The position numbers were made by a program, and so were the translations under genes. A stretch of DNA of 64,000 nucleotides, from the NCBI RefSeq assembly GCF_009883635.2, contig NZ_CP026115.2:5022001-5086000 (forward strand), read 5' to 3'. This stretch comes from Pseudomonas putida (lineage in GTDB: Bacteria; Pseudomonadota; Gammaproteobacteria; Pseudomonadales; Pseudomonadaceae). The notes beneath the pieces were generated by a model. It saw nothing but the letters and a program-made list of their open reading frames with translations, ran no database searches and was not told where the DNA came from. This document shows positions 17,212 through 26,388 of the stretch, in pieces. Within the stretch, counting starts at the first letter, position 1. The number at the start of each line of letters is the position of its first letter.

Positions 17212-18104
17212 ACATCAAGGCAACGATTGCTGCGTTGCTGATCGGCCTGGGCCTGGCCTGGGCAAACCTGGCCACGGCGCAGGAAGCATTCCCGAGCCCG
17301 GAGAAAGCGGTCGAAGCGTTCGTCCAGGCATTGGGCGTCGAGCACGCCGACGAAGCGCGGCTGGGGCAGTTGCTCGGAGATGACTGGCGCACGTACATAC
17401 CACGTGGCGGTGTGCAACGCAGTGATGTCGATACCTTCCTGGCGCAATACAAGGCCGAGCATCAGATCGACAAGCAGGGCGACAACAAGGCCATCCTGGC
17501 CGTTGGCCCCGATCACTGGACCTTGCCCATTCCGCTGACCAAGGTTACCAACGGCTGGCGCTTCGACCTCAAGGCCGGCAGCGCCGAAATCCGCGCCCGG
17601 CGTATCGGTCGTAACGAACTGGCGGCCATGCAGTCGGTGCTTGCCTATCACGACGCACAGATGGACTACGCCTCCAAGGACCGCAACGGCAACGGCGCAC
17701 TGGAATATGCCCAGCAGATCTTCAGCACGCCCGGCAAGCATGACGGCCTGTTCTGGGCGGACGAAGAGGGCGGCGATATCAGCCCGCTGGGGCCGCTGTT
17801 CGGCAAGGATGTGGTGGGTGATGCCTGGTACGGTTATCACTTCCGCATCCTCGATGCCCAGGGCCCGTCGGCACCGGGTGGCGCCTACAGCTACCTGATC
17901 GGCAACCAGATGAGCCGCGGCTTCGCCCTGGTCGCCTGGCCGGCGAAATACGACGATAGTGGTGTCATGAGTTTCATGATCAGCCACGACGGGCAGGTGT
18001 TCGAAAAGGACCTGGGGCCGCAGGGGGACAAGATTGCCAAGGCCATGAAGCGCTTCGACCCGGATGACAGCTGGAAAGAGGTAGACGTCAACGCCAGCGA
18101 ATGA
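17208..18104 (+). CDS. DUF2950 domain-containing exported protein
   Basis: A 298-residue exported protein. The signal peptide (about 1-24, ending LATAQ) precedes the DUF2950 domain that fills the rest. Recognisable stretches are FPSPEKAVEAFVQAL, WRFDLKAGSAEIRARRIGRNELAAMQ, YASKDRNGNGALEYAQQIFSTPGKHDGLFW and GGAYSYLIGNQMSRGFALVAWPA. The start ATG overlaps the DUF3300 stop, so the two are translationally coupled and probably act together in the periplasm. No catalytic motif is recognised. Confidence 0.9.
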   Translation: MNIKATIAALLIGLGLAWANLATAQEAFPSPEKAVEAFVQALGVEHADEARLGQLLGDDWRTYIPRGGVQRSDVDTFLAQYKAEHQIDKQGDNKAILAVGPDHWTLPIPLTKVTNGWRFDLKAGSAEIRARRIGRNELAAMQSVLAYHDAQMDYASKDRNGNGALEYAQQIFSTPGKHDGLFWADEEGGDISPLGPLFGKDVVGDAWYGYHFRILDAQGPSAPGGAYSYLIGNQMSRGFALVAWPAKYDDSGVMSFMISHDGQVFEKDLGPQGDKIAKAMKRFDPDDSWKEVDVNASE

Positions 18105-18348
18105 CGGCCAGCGCGCACCGCCAGCGGCAGGCTGGGTGAAAACTACCCAGTGCTGTTCCGCTTTGGTGCGCGTGCGCCTCAAAACAGGTCTTGACGCACA
18201 GATTGCATTCTTCAAATCGATAAAAAGTGTGCAGAGCGAACAGGGATGGTTGTGCCGATTGCCCGCAAATTTTCCGTTTTTTGCGCTTGGCAAAAGCGGC
18301 TCGCATATTGCTCCCCCTTGTCGCAACGACAACCCGGAGCACCGTGCC

Positions 18349-19614
18349 ATGAGCTCACCTACCGAATTCCCGCTATGCGAAGCCCCGCCATCCTCGCGCA
18401 AGGGGCTGCTGCCCATTGCCATGGTGCTGTTCAGCTTTACCTTCTTCACCGGCACCATGTTTGCCGGTGGCAAATTGGGCATGGCCTTCAACTTTGTCGA
18501 CATGCTGTGGGTCGCCGCCGTCGGCAACACCTTGCTGGCACTGTATGCCGCAGCCCTGGCCTTCATCGCCTCGCGCAGCGGCTTGAACACCGTGCTGATG
18601 GGGCGCTTCTGTTTCGGCGAGGCGGGCAGCCGGCTTTCCGACTTCCTGCTGGGTTTCGCAGAACTTGGCTGGTACGCCTGGGGCACCGCGACCGTGGCGA
18701 TCGTGCTGGTCAAGTTGCTGGGCCTGGCGGGCGGCTACACGGTGCCGTTGATGGTGCTGTTCGGCCTGGGCTTCAGCATCACCGCGATCATCGGCTTCAA
18801 GGGCCTGGACCTGCTGTCGCGGGTGTCGGTGCCGCTGATGTTCGCGCTGCTGCTGGTGTCGATGTACATCGCCACCGCCGATGCCGGGGGCTTTGCCGGC
18901 CTGGCGGCAGTGGTGCCCCATGAAACCATGACCTTCTCGGCTGCGGTGACCATGGTTTTCGGCACCTTCGCCAGCGGGGCCACCCAGGCCACCAACTGGA
19001 CCCGGCTGTCGCGCAGCGGCCGGGTGGCGGTGGTGGCCAGCATCGTCGCCTTTTTGCTCGGCAACGGCCTGATGGTCGTCGCCGGCGCCTGGTGCGCGAT
19101 GGTCTACCAGCAGGCCGACATCGTCGAAGTGATGATGCTGCAAGGCCTGTCGTTCGCGGCGGTGGTGATGCTCTGCCTGAACCTCTGGACCATCCAGGGG
19201 CCGACCATCTACAACGTCTCGGCAGCTGCCTGCCACTTGCTGCGCAGCGAGCGCCGGCGCACCGCCACGCTGGTCGCCGCAGCGGTGGGCATCGTGCTGG
19301 CGATCGGCGGCATGTATGAATTGCTGATCCCGTTCCTGGTGCTGCTGGGCTCGATCATTCCGCCCGTGGGCGGGGTGATCATGGCCGACTTCTGGTATCG
19401 CCACCGCGGCAAGTACCCGGCGTTGGCCTCGGTGCAGCTGCCGCGCTACAACCTCCTGGGCCTTGGTGCCTATGCGCTGGGTGCGGTGCTGGCCTATGCC
19501 TCGCCGTGGGTCGCGCCGCTGGTGGGTATTGGCGCCTCGGCCCTGTGCTACATCGTCCTGCTTGAAATCAGCGGCCGGCGCCGGGCGCTGGGCCAGGCGG
19601 GTGTCGAGCCGTGA
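18349..19614 (+). CDS. codB: Cytosine permease
   Basis: A 421-residue NCS1-family symporter with about twelve membrane segments. Typical stretches are FTFFTGTMFAGGKLGMAF (first helix), GRFCFGEAGSRLSDFLLGFAELGWYAWGTATVA and LLGSIIPPVGGVIMADFW. It should import cytosine with a proton or sodium ion. The ATG at 18349 (MSSPTEF) follows CCCGGAG; the longer frame from 18136 runs through the intergenic region and is rejected. It is first in a three-gene unit with a PucR-type regulator and cytosine deaminase, together a cytosine salvage pathway. Confidence 0.92.
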   Translation: MSSPTEFPLCEAPPSSRKGLLPIAMVLFSFTFFTGTMFAGGKLGMAFNFVDMLWVAAVGNTLLALYAAALAFIASRSGLNTVLMGRFCFGEAGSRLSDFLLGFAELGWYAWGTATVAIVLVKLLGLAGGYTVPLMVLFGLGFSITAIIGFKGLDLLSRVSVPLMFALLLVSMYIATADAGGFAGLAAVVPHETMTFSAAVTMVFGTFASGATQATNWTRLSRSGRVAVVASIVAFLLGNGLMVVAGAWCAMVYQQADIVEVMMLQGLSFAAVVMLCLNLWTIQGPTIYNVSAAACHLLRSERRRTATLVAAAVGIVLAIGGMYELLIPFLVLLGSIIPPVGGVIMADFWYRHRGKYPALASVQLPRYNLLGLGAYALGAVLAYASPWVAPLVGIGASALCYIVLLEISGRRRALGQAGVEP

Positions 19615-20828
19615 GCCTGGCACTGGACGAGATCCTGCACTTGCCTGGCCTGCAGGAGATGACCGTGCGCGCCGGTACACGCAACCTGCAGCGGCGTGTG
19701 CGCTGGCCCTACGTGGCAGAGAACGAAGGCATCGCCGAGTGGGTGATGGGCGGCGAACTGGTGTTCGTCACCGGCATTAACCACCCGCGTGGCGAGGCCA
19801 ACCTGCTGAGCCTGGTCGAGGACGGCGAGGCGGTGGGCATTGCCGGGATGGTGATTCTCACGGGCGGCAGCTTCATCCAGAGCATCCCGCTGGCAGTGAT
19901 CGCCCGTGCCGAGCAACTGGGCCTGCCGCTGATCGAGCAGCCCTATGCCCTGAAGATGGTGATCGTCACCCACCTGATCGGCACGGCCCTGGTGCAGATG
20001 AGCCAGGTGCGCCGGTCGCGCAACGACATCCTCGGCCAGTTGCTCAGCGGCGACTACCCGAGCCTGGCCATTGCCCGCCAGCGGGCGGCGCACCTTGAAC
20101 TGGCACTGGATGAGCCGCGTCGCGTGGTGGCGCTGCGCTTGCTGCACGTCGAGCCGCTGTTCGAGCGCCATGGCCTGGCCGAGGGCGAGCGCCTCTGGCA
20201 GGCTACCCGCCAGGCCCTGGAAGACCAGCTCGAAGCCTGGTGCCGCGAACGACCGGGGACGGTCACGGCGCAACTGCCGGGCGACCTGCAGGTGCTGCTG
20301 CTGGCGGATGCCGCCGACCTGCCGGTGACCCTGGCAACACTGCACCGGCAACTGAGCACGATGGTGGGTGAGCTGGCGCTGTACATGGGCCTGTCGAGCC
20401 TGGCTGCCGACTGCGCCCACTACCGTCAGGCGCTCAGCGAGGCGCGCCAGGCCCTGGAGGTGGCGCAGCAGCTGCACCCGGCCAACGGCTTCTGCGACTT
20501 CAGCGAGCTGGGCGTGCTGCGCCTGCTGCAAGGTATCGTCGACCGGTCGCTGATCGATGACTTCGTCGCCCAGACCCTGGGCCCGCTGATCGCTCCAGGG
20601 CGCAAGCAGCCACACGTGCTGGTGCACACCCTCGACGCCCTGCTCAAGGAAAACGGCAACGGGCTCAAGGCAGCCCAGCGCCTGGGCCTGCACCGCAACA
20701 CCATCAACCAGCGCATTCAACGTATCGAACAACTGAGCGGGCAGTCCCTCGACGACCCGCTGTTTCGCATGAACGCTTCTGTCGCCATGCTTGTGTGGCG
20801 CATGAACGAAGCCCAAGGTAAGGAGTAA
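19611..20828 (+). CDS. PucR-family transcriptional regulator of cytosine use
   Basis: A 405-residue regulator. The PucR N-terminal sensing domain (about 5-125; [28 protein letters not shown] and [15 protein letters not shown]) is followed by a GGDEF-like/CdaR linker region and the PucR C-terminal helix-turn-helix (about 340-395; [33 protein letters not shown], given here as the domain label). It starts with GTG overlapping the codB stop and sits 4 bases before codA. Placement inside the codB-codA operon points to control of cytosine uptake and deamination, perhaps sensing a pyrimidine. Confidence 0.9.
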   Translation: MSLALDEILHLPGLQEMTVRAGTRNLQRRVRWPYVAENEGIAEWVMGGELVFVTGINHPRGEANLLSLVEDGEAVGIAGMVILTGGSFIQSIPLAVIARAEQLGLPLIEQPYALKMVIVTHLIGTALVQMSQVRRSRNDILGQLLSGDYPSLAIARQRAAHLELALDEPRRVVALRLLHVEPLFERHGLAEGERLWQATRQALEDQLEAWCRERPGTVTAQLPGDLQVLLLADAADLPVTLATLHRQLSTMVGELALYMGLSSLAADCAHYRQALSEARQALEVAQQLHPANGFCDFSELGVLRLLQGIVDRSLIDDFVAQTLGPLIAPGRKQPHVLVHTLDALLKENGNGLKAAQRLGLHRNTINQRIQRIEQLSGQSLDDPLFRMNASVAMLVWRMNEAQGKE

Positions 20829-20832
20829 CGCC

Positions 20833-22074
20833 ATGAACATCATCAACGCCCGCCTGCGTGGCAAGAACGGCCTGTTCCGCATCGAACTGGACGGCGAGCG
20901 CATCGCCGCCATCACGCCACAGGCTGACGTGGCCGCACTGGCCATCCCGGATGACCTGGACGCCCAGCAGAACCTGGTGGTGGCGCCCTTCGTCGAGCCG
21001 CACATCCACCTCGACGCCACCCTCACTGCCGGCGAGCCGAAGTGGAACATGAGCGGCACCTTGTTCGAAGGCATCGAACGCTGGGCCGAACGCAAGGCAA
21101 TCACCACCCACGACGACATCAAGACCCGCGCCAAGAAGACCATCGGCATGCTGGTGGACCATGGCATCCAGCACGTGCGCACCCATGTCGACGTCACCGA
21201 CCCCAAGCTCACCGCGCTCAAGGCCATGGTCGAAGTGCGCGAGGAAGTGCGCCATCTGATCGACCTGCAGATCGTCGCCTTCCCCCAGGAGGGTATCGAG
21301 TCGTACGCCAATGGCCGGGCACTGATGACCGAGGCGGTGGCCATGGGCGCCGACGTGGTCGGAGGTATCCCGCATTTCGAGAACACCCGCGACCAGGGCG
21401 TGTCGTCGATCAAGTTCCTCATGGACCTGGCCGATCGTACCGGCTGCCTGGTGGACGTGCATTGCGATGAAACCGACGACCCACAGTCGCGCTTCCTCGA
21501 AGTGCTGGCCGAAGAGGCGCGGGTGCGCGGCATGGGCGCGCGGGTGACCGCCAGCCATACCACGGCCATGGGCTCGTACGACAATGCCTACTGCTCCAAG
21601 CTGTTCCGCCTGCTGAAGATGTCGGGCATCAACTTCGTCTCGTGTCCCACCGAAAGCATCCACCTGCAAGGGCGCTTCGACAGCTACCCCAAGCGCCGCG
21701 GGCTGACCCGCGTGGCCGAAATCGACCGCGCCGGGATGAACGTGTGCTTCGGCCAGGACTCCATCGTCGACCCGTGGTACCCGCTGGGCAATGGCAACAT
21801 CCTGCGCATTCTCGAAGCCGGGCTGCACATCTGCCACATGCTCGGCTACGAAGACCTGCAACGCAGCCTGGACCTGATCACCGACAACAGTGCCCGCACC
21901 CTCCACCTTGGCGAGCGTTATGGCATCGAGGTCGGGCGGCCGGCCAACCTGCTGCTGCTGTCGGCGCCGGATGACTACGAGATGGTCCGCAGCCAGGGCC
22001 ATGCGCTGGTGTCGGTGCGCAACGGCAAGGTGTTGATGCGTCGCACGCCAGCGCAGGTCGAACGCTTTGCCTGA
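20833..22074 (+). CDS. codA: Cytosine deaminase
   Basis: A 413-residue amidohydrolase that converts cytosine to uracil and ammonia. Metal ligands match E. coli CodA: His57 and His59 in EPHIHLDAT, the third His with the catalytic Glu in [14 protein letters not shown], the fourth His in [14 protein letters not shown], and the Asp in [20 protein letters not shown]. The ribosome site AAGGAG lies 8 bases before the ATG. It follows the permease and PucR genes with minimal spacing, so uptake and deamination are co-expressed. Confidence 0.96.
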   Translation: MNIINARLRGKNGLFRIELDGERIAAITPQADVAALAIPDDLDAQQNLVVAPFVEPHIHLDATLTAGEPKWNMSGTLFEGIERWAERKAITTHDDIKTRAKKTIGMLVDHGIQHVRTHVDVTDPKLTALKAMVEVREEVRHLIDLQIVAFPQEGIESYANGRALMTEAVAMGADVVGGIPHFENTRDQGVSSIKFLMDLADRTGCLVDVHCDETDDPQSRFLEVLAEEARVRGMGARVTASHTTAMGSYDNAYCSKLFRLLKMSGINFVSCPTESIHLQGRFDSYPKRRGLTRVAEIDRAGMNVCFGQDSIVDPWYPLGNGNILRILEAGLHICHMLGYEDLQRSLDLITDNSARTLHLGERYGIEVGRPANLLLLSAPDDYEMVRSQGHALVSVRNGKVLMRRTPAQVERFA

Positions 22075-22165
22075 CAGCTGGCGCGAGCGGCAGTCAAACA
22101 CGCATTGGTGAAATACACGAGCGGCGAAGCCTGTGATAATGGGGGGCAATCACAAGGGCCACGCC

Positions 22166-22579
22166 ATGCTGACCATCTCCAACAACGTGCATCTGCCCGA
22201 TGCCGAAATCGAACTGAGCTACATCCGCGCGCAGGGCGCCGGTGGGCAGAATGTCAACAAGGTGTCCAGCGCCGTGCACCTGCGCTTCGACATTCCCGCT
22301 TCGTCGCTGCCCGCGTTCTACAAGGAGCGGCTGCTGGCGCTGCGGGACAGTCGCATCACCGGCGACGGCGTGTTGATCATCAAGGCCCAGCAGTACCGCA
22401 CCCAGGAGCAGAACCGCGCTGACGCACTGGCGCGTCTTGCCGAGTTGATCATCACGGCTGGCAAGACCGAGAAGAAGCGCCGCCCCACCAAGCCGACCCT
22501 CGGCTCGAAGACCCGCCGCCTCGAAGGTAAAGCCAGGCGCAGCACGGTCAAGGCGGGCCGGGGCAAGGTGGAGTTCTAG
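22166..22579 (+). CDS. arfB: Alternative ribosome-rescue peptidyl-tRNA hydrolase ArfB
   Basis: A 137-residue protein with the catalytic GGQ motif at residues 26-28 ([15 protein letters not shown]) and the RF-1 domain fold. The C-terminal tail is strongly basic (about 105-137, [19 protein letters not shown]), and this tail inserts into the empty mRNA channel of stalled ribosomes. It hydrolyses peptidyl-tRNA on ribosomes lacking a stop codon, independent of tmRNA. The ATG at 22166 (MLTISNN) gives the normal family length (about 140). It stands alone after codA and converges on a LysR gene. Confidence 0.95.
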   Translation: MLTISNNVHLPDAEIELSYIRAQGAGGQNVNKVSSAVHLRFDIPASSLPAFYKERLLALRDSRITGDGVLIIKAQQYRTQEQNRADALARLAELIITAGKTEKKRRPTKPTLGSKTRRLEGKARRSTVKAGRGKVEF

Positions 22580-22607
22580 GCGCGTCAGGAAAATCCGGCG
22601 AGCTCGC

Positions 22608-23462
22608 CTAGCGCCCCAGCAACTGCCCTACCAGCCACTGCCCGGCGGGCCCCAGCGCTCGCTGGCGCGACCAGGCCACATCCATGGCCACCCGCCGCGG
22701 GTAGCCGGCCATGGGCAACTCCACCAGGCCATTGCCGAAGCGCGCCACCAGCGCCTTGGGCAGTTCAGCCCAGCCGAAGCCGCGCACGGCGAACTCCAGC
22801 AAGGTCAGGTAGTCCGGTGCCGACCACGCTTGGCCGTGGCCATGGGGCAGGCTTGGGGCGTAGGTCTTGATGTACAGCTGGCGTTCGTTTTCGAGGTGCT
22901 GCGGTTGCAAGGCCGGCAGCTTTGCCAGCGGGTGTTCGCTGCTGACATAGAGGCAGAACTCCGCCTGTTCGGGCAGCCGCGCCACGCTGACATCCGCGGG
23001 GTAACGGTCCTGCGCGGCGAGGATGCCGATATGCGCCAGGCCCTGCTGCACCAGGTCGATCACGTCAGCGTCTTCGGAGGGGCCGCAGCGCAGCTCGGTG
23101 TGCGGGTAGTGTTCGGCGAAGCGGCCCATCGCCGCGCCCTGGAAGGTCACGCTGTAGCTGTCGGACATCACCACTGACACCAGCGGTTCGACCTGGTCAG
23201 CCAGGCGCACGGCCAAGGCATCCAGTTTGGCGCTGGCATCGAGGATCGCCTCGACGTGATTCAGCACCTGATGGCCGGCCGCATTGAGCGTGGGGTGGCG
23301 GCCAGCGCGGTCGAACAGCGGGCAACCGATGTCGGCCTCGAAGTTGGCGATGGCGATGCTGATGGTCGACTGGCTCTTGCGCAGCTTGCGCGCGGCGGCG
23401 GAAAAAGAGCCGAGGGCGGCGGCTTCGACAAAGGCGACGAGGGCTTCGGGGGAGTAGCGCAT
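22608..23462 (-). CDS. LysR-family transcriptional regulator
   Basis: A 284-residue LTTR. The N-terminal winged HTH (about 1-62) reads MRYSPEALVAFVEAAALGSFSAAARKLRKSQS and onward to the GCPLFDRAG hinge, and the periplasmic-binding-like effector domain covers about 88-284. No partner gene lies divergently next to it; the adjacent DNA is an insertion-sequence remnant, so the original target gene may have been displaced. The effector is unknown. Confidence 0.88.
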   Translation of the reverse strand: MRYSPEALVAFVEAAALGSFSAAARKLRKSQSTISIAIANFEADIGCPLFDRAGRHPTLNAAGHQVLNHVEAILDASAKLDALAVRLADQVEPLVSVVMSDSYSVTFQGAAMGRFAEHYPHTELRCGPSEDADVIDLVQQGLAHIGILAAQDRYPADVSVARLPEQAEFCLYVSSEHPLAKLPALQPQHLENERQLYIKTYAPSLPHGHGQAWSAPDYLTLLEFAVRGFGWAELPKALVARFGNGLVELPMAGYPRRVAMDVAWSRQRALGPAGQWLVGQLLGR

Positions 23463-24002
23463 GGGTATCGATAAAAGCCATGGAAGATTTGCGTGAGTAT
23501 CGACTCCATCTAACTGACCAGCAAGCCTGAACCGTATTCCAGCAGTTGCGCCAGCGCTTGGCTGGCGGCAGCAGGGCCTTCATCAATCGGCTGTATCACT
23601 CAGATCACTGGGGTCAATCATCTTCCCGCATTGTTCACTGGCCAGCCGGCTGATGATCCGGCTGACGCTCCTCTTGGGGCTGGCTGTAGACCTTGATCCA
23701 GGCGTAGAGGCTGTGCACGGACATGCCCAGGCGCTGGGTGACATCGGCGACAGGTTTGCCTTTCTCGGTCACTTGCTTGGGCGATCCACGCGTTCTTCGC
23801 GATGACGCAGCGGCGCGCGTGTAATGCGCCAGTCCTCGTGGAGCCGATCACCGTCAGCGCTCAAGTTCATGGACTAAAATCTCAGTCTGACGTCTGGTGA
23901 TGAGAGCTGTCATTAATCCGAACTGAGGGAAATCCCTCATTGCTGGTGCTAGGGCACTCTCCTAGCATGAACTCGAATTTTGCCGAAACTGTGGAGTAAG
24001 TT
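23463..24002. other. Intergenic region holding an IS3 remnant and the hchA promoter
   Basis: Apart from the transposase fragment listed next, this 540-base gap has no gene. The part from about 23860 to 24000 is noticeably AT-richer than the flanks and leads to the hchA ribosome site (GGAG near 23993). It contains the short dyad GAGGGAAATCCCTC at 23926-23939. Confidence 0.5.
23635..23802 (-). pseudogene. IS3-family OrfA transposase remnant
   Basis: On the reverse strand, the frame ending at the stop 23637-23635 reads VTEKGKPVADVTQRLGMSVH, then SLYAWIKVYSQ. This is the characteristic IS3-family OrfA helix-turn-helix. Upstream codons (RRTRGSPKQ) also fit the start of OrfA, but there is no proper start. 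The protein stops early after a short degenerate tail, and no OrfB follows. No intact terminal inverted repeats are apparent. It marks past insertion and deletion next to the accessory region that begins with hchA. Confidence 0.7.
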
Positions 24003-24881
24003 ATGACTCATGCACAAGTCGACGACAAGCGTCCAACCGCGGATCCAGCTGAGGACAATGCGTTTTTCCCCTCCCCATATTCACTAAGCCAATTTACCTC
24101 TGCGAAATCCGATCTCAGTGGTGCCGACTATCCCGATGCCTACACGGGCGGAAGGTGGAAAGTTCTCGTCATTGGCGCAGATGAGCGATACCTGTTGACG
24201 GATAATGGCACCATGTTCTCTACCGGAAACCATCCCGTAGAAACACTGCTCCCGATGTATCATCTGGACAAAGCAGGGTTCGCTTTCGACATCGCGACGT
24301 TGTCGGGCAACCCGGTGAAGTTTGAGTTCTGGGCGATGCCATCCGAAGATGTCGAGGTAAAAGGGTTATATGAAAAATACCGCGATGAATTTAAACAGCC
24401 TAAGAAGCTGTCGGAGGTGATTGACCAGGCATTGGGTGATGATTCTGACTACATTGGGGTTTTCATCCCGGGTGGCCACGGAGCACTGATTGGTCTGCCG
24501 GAAAGCACTGACGTGAAGAAGGTACTGGAGTGGGCGGCAGATAAGGATAAATTCGTGATTTCTTTGTGTCACGGCCCCGCTGCTTTAATCGCCGCAGGTA
24601 TTGGCCAGAGCAAAGACTCCTATATTTTCAACGGATACGAAATCTGCGCGTTCCCCGATGATCTCGATGCCAAGACCCCAGACATTGGCTACATGCCAGG
24701 CCATTTAACCTGGAAGTTTGGTGAAAAACTTTCTGCCCTGGGCTTAAAGATCATCAACAAGGATATTTCCGGTGCGGTCCATAAAGACCGGAAGTTGTTG
24801 ACCGGGGACAGTCCGCTGGCGGGTAATGCATTAGGTAAGTTAGCGGCAGCAGAGTTGTTGAAAGAGGTCGCTAAAAAGTGA
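24003..24881 (+). CDS. hchA: Protein/nucleic-acid deglycase HchA (Hsp31, glyoxalase III)
   Basis: A 292-residue DJ-1/PfpI-superfamily protein very like E. coli Hsp31. The nucleophile elbow [13 protein letters not shown] places the catalytic Cys at 189, followed by His190. [12 protein letters not shown] carries the conserved Glu80 and a metal-site His; the N-terminal linker ([13 protein letters not shown]) is also typical. It repairs methylglyoxal-glycated proteins and acts as a holdase under stress. The ATG follows TGGAGTAAGTT. Its codon use (for example AAA, TTA and GAT-rich stretches) is more AT-rich than neighbouring genes, suggesting transfer. It overlaps the LuxR-type gene by 4 bases. 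Confidence 0.95.
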   Translation: MTHAQVDDKRPTADPAEDNAFFPSPYSLSQFTSAKSDLSGADYPDAYTGGRWKVLVIGADERYLLTDNGTMFSTGNHPVETLLPMYHLDKAGFAFDIATLSGNPVKFEFWAMPSEDVEVKGLYEKYRDEFKQPKKLSEVIDQALGDDSDYIGVFIPGGHGALIGLPESTDVKKVLEWAADKDKFVISLCHGPAALIAAGIGQSKDSYIFNGYEICAFPDDLDAKTPDIGYMPGHLTWKFGEKLSALGLKIINKDISGAVHKDRKLLTGDSPLAGNALGKLAAAELLKEVAKK

Positions 24882-25606
24882 CTACTGGTGTAGCCGACGC
24901 TGCCTTGAAAACCGTCTTGGAGCTAGAGAGGGTCTCACAACTTTCTTTGCTTCAGGACGCTGTTCGCGCCTTTGCCAAGCGCTTCGGCTACGATCGTTTC
25001 GTTCTGTTTTCTGCGTCACCGGTACAGGACGATGTGGTTGACCGCATTTATTGGGTTGAAGGCAATTGGTGGAGCGACGGCCAGACGGTCGATGCTGAAA
25101 CCTATGTGCGCAGGTGTCCTGTCACGCGTCACATTCTGGAGGCCCGCGAACCGTTCTTCTGGACGAAAGCCCAGTGTGAAAATGGAGGTAGTTATCGCGT
25201 GGTCCGACGTCCTGTTGGACCCGGCCCACACGGCCTGCAGGTGCCGGTTTTTGGCCCCTTGGGTCTTGAGGGCGCCATGAGTCTGGGAGGGGACCAGGTC
25301 CATAGCAGCCCCGATGTTCGTGTGCTTCTGGGTGTCGTGGCCACCGCCGCATTTTTTTCCGCTCGCCGGTTGCTGGAGTTACCCGCCGGTGACGTGGTCA
25401 GGCAGTTGTCAGCCCGAGAGCGCGAGGTGTTGACCTGGACGGCTGCTGGTCGACGTCAGGCCGACATCGCCGCAGCGCTCGGTTTATCGGAACGCACCGT
25501 GGAAAATCATTTGCGGGCGGCACGCCGCCGCCTTGGGGTGGTAACGACTGCGCAAGCCATCAAGATCGCCATTCGCAATGGCGACCTTGGTGAACTTGGC
25601 GACTGA
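24878..25606 (+). CDS. LuxR-type regulator with autoinducer-binding-like domain (solo)
   Basis: A 242-residue protein with an N-terminal autoinducer-binding-like domain (about 15-165) and a C-terminal GerE helix-turn-helix (about 178-235; [32 protein letters not shown] by domain). Family landmarks remain (FGYDRFVLF, a Trp pair near 64-65, PFFW at 92-95). But the usual Asp-Pro pair that binds the AHL amide is Cys80-Pro81 ([10 protein letters not shown]), so the ligand may not be a standard acyl-homoserine lactone. The start is GTG at 24878, overlapping the hchA stop. No luxI-type synthase is in the window. It may regulate hchA or the decayed genes that follow. Confidence 0.85.
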   Translation: MTTGVADAALKTVLELERVSQLSLLQDAVRAFAKRFGYDRFVLFSASPVQDDVVDRIYWVEGNWWSDGQTVDAETYVRRCPVTRHILEAREPFFWTKAQCENGGSYRVVRRPVGPGPHGLQVPVFGPLGLEGAMSLGGDQVHSSPDVRVLLGVVATAAFFSARRLLELPAGDVVRQLSAREREVLTWTAAGRRQADIAAALGLSERTVENHLRAARRRLGVVTTAQAIKIAIRNGDLGELGD

Positions 25607-25619
25607 GGAGGGCCGCGTG

Positions 25620-26177
25620 ATGAGTAAATCCGTGCTGGTGACAGGTGCGGCAACCGGCTTGGGCAGAGGTGTAGCGTGGACGCTGGCTGAGCGAGGACAC
25701 AAGGTCATCGCCGGATGCCAGATCTGGCCCCAGGTCTGGGAGCTGCGCAACGCCGCGATGGCGGCAGGGGTCCAGATGCAGGTCATCAAGCTCGATGTGC
25801 TCAACGAGATTGACCGAAAGCATGCATTGGCAATCGAGATCGATGTGCTGTTCAACAACGCGGGCATCATGGAGTCAGGGCCGGTCGTCGAGATACCGAT
25901 GTCAGTGTTTCGCTCGGTTTTCAACCCAGGGGCCTATCGCACAGGCTTCAACGATACCGGAATGCAGACCATGGATCAGTGGTGGAGTCTCGGTGACCGT
26001 ATTGTCGCTCATTGGCCATTGCGTGAGCTCGATCGCCAACATGATCCCGCCGAGATGATCAACGCCATTGCAGCGGTGATTGAAGAAGACAAACCTGCCT
26101 ACCGGACGGTGCGACCGGCCAGCGCCGAAGCCATGGTCAAGAAAGAGCAGTCAGATGTATGGAGTCGACGCGTCTAG
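25620..26177 (+). pseudogene. Short-chain dehydrogenase with internal deletion
   Basis: The 185-residue frame begins as a classical SDR: VLVTGAATGLGRG is the Gly-rich NAD(P) site (about 6-18), LFNNAGIMESGPVVEIPM the NNAG strand (about 77-94). At about residue 101 it jumps from FRSVF directly to NPGAYRTGFNDTG, a segment that normally lies some 85-90 residues later, after the active site. The catalytic Ser and the Tyr-x3-Lys are therefore missing, while the reading frame is kept. The C-terminal part looks complete. It cannot be an active dehydrogenase. The ATG at 25620 lies 13 bases after the LuxR gene. Confidence 0.8.
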
Positions 26178-26289
26178 GCAGGATATCGCGCCCCTCACGC
26201 TGGCTGATGACGGGCTCATTCGCTCAATGAAAGCGTATTGGGACAATGTGTCGTGGTTCCAGTCTTTGGGTAGAACACAGCTCGATTAG
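26170..26289 (+). pseudogene. SnoaL/NTF2-like protein, C-terminal remnant
   Basis: After the SDR stop, another forward frame reads ADDGLIRSMKAYWDNVSWFQS and then a stop at 26287-26289. This is the typical last strand of SnoaL-like/NTF2-family proteins (x-G-x-I-xx-M-x-A-Y-W-D). No N-terminal portion is found upstream; the frame joins the tail of the SDR region. I read it as the leftover end of a deleted gene. Confidence 0.5.
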
Positions 26290-26388
26290 TAGACCGTCGC
26301 AGCGCTCAGTCGAGTCGGCTTTGCCGCCGTGATGATGTCGGTCTGTGCGCAAAGTTGGCAGTTTCGAATCAATCTATCAGGGGAAATA

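Noticed and set aside
18191..18222. Possible sigma70 promoter of codB (TTGACG plus an AT-rich -10)
   Set aside because: The -35 element is good, but no acceptable -10 lies at 16-18 bases.
19548..21584. 678-codon minus-strand frame opposite the PucR and codA genes
   Set aside because: It is antisense to two well-supported genes and shows shadow-frame composition.
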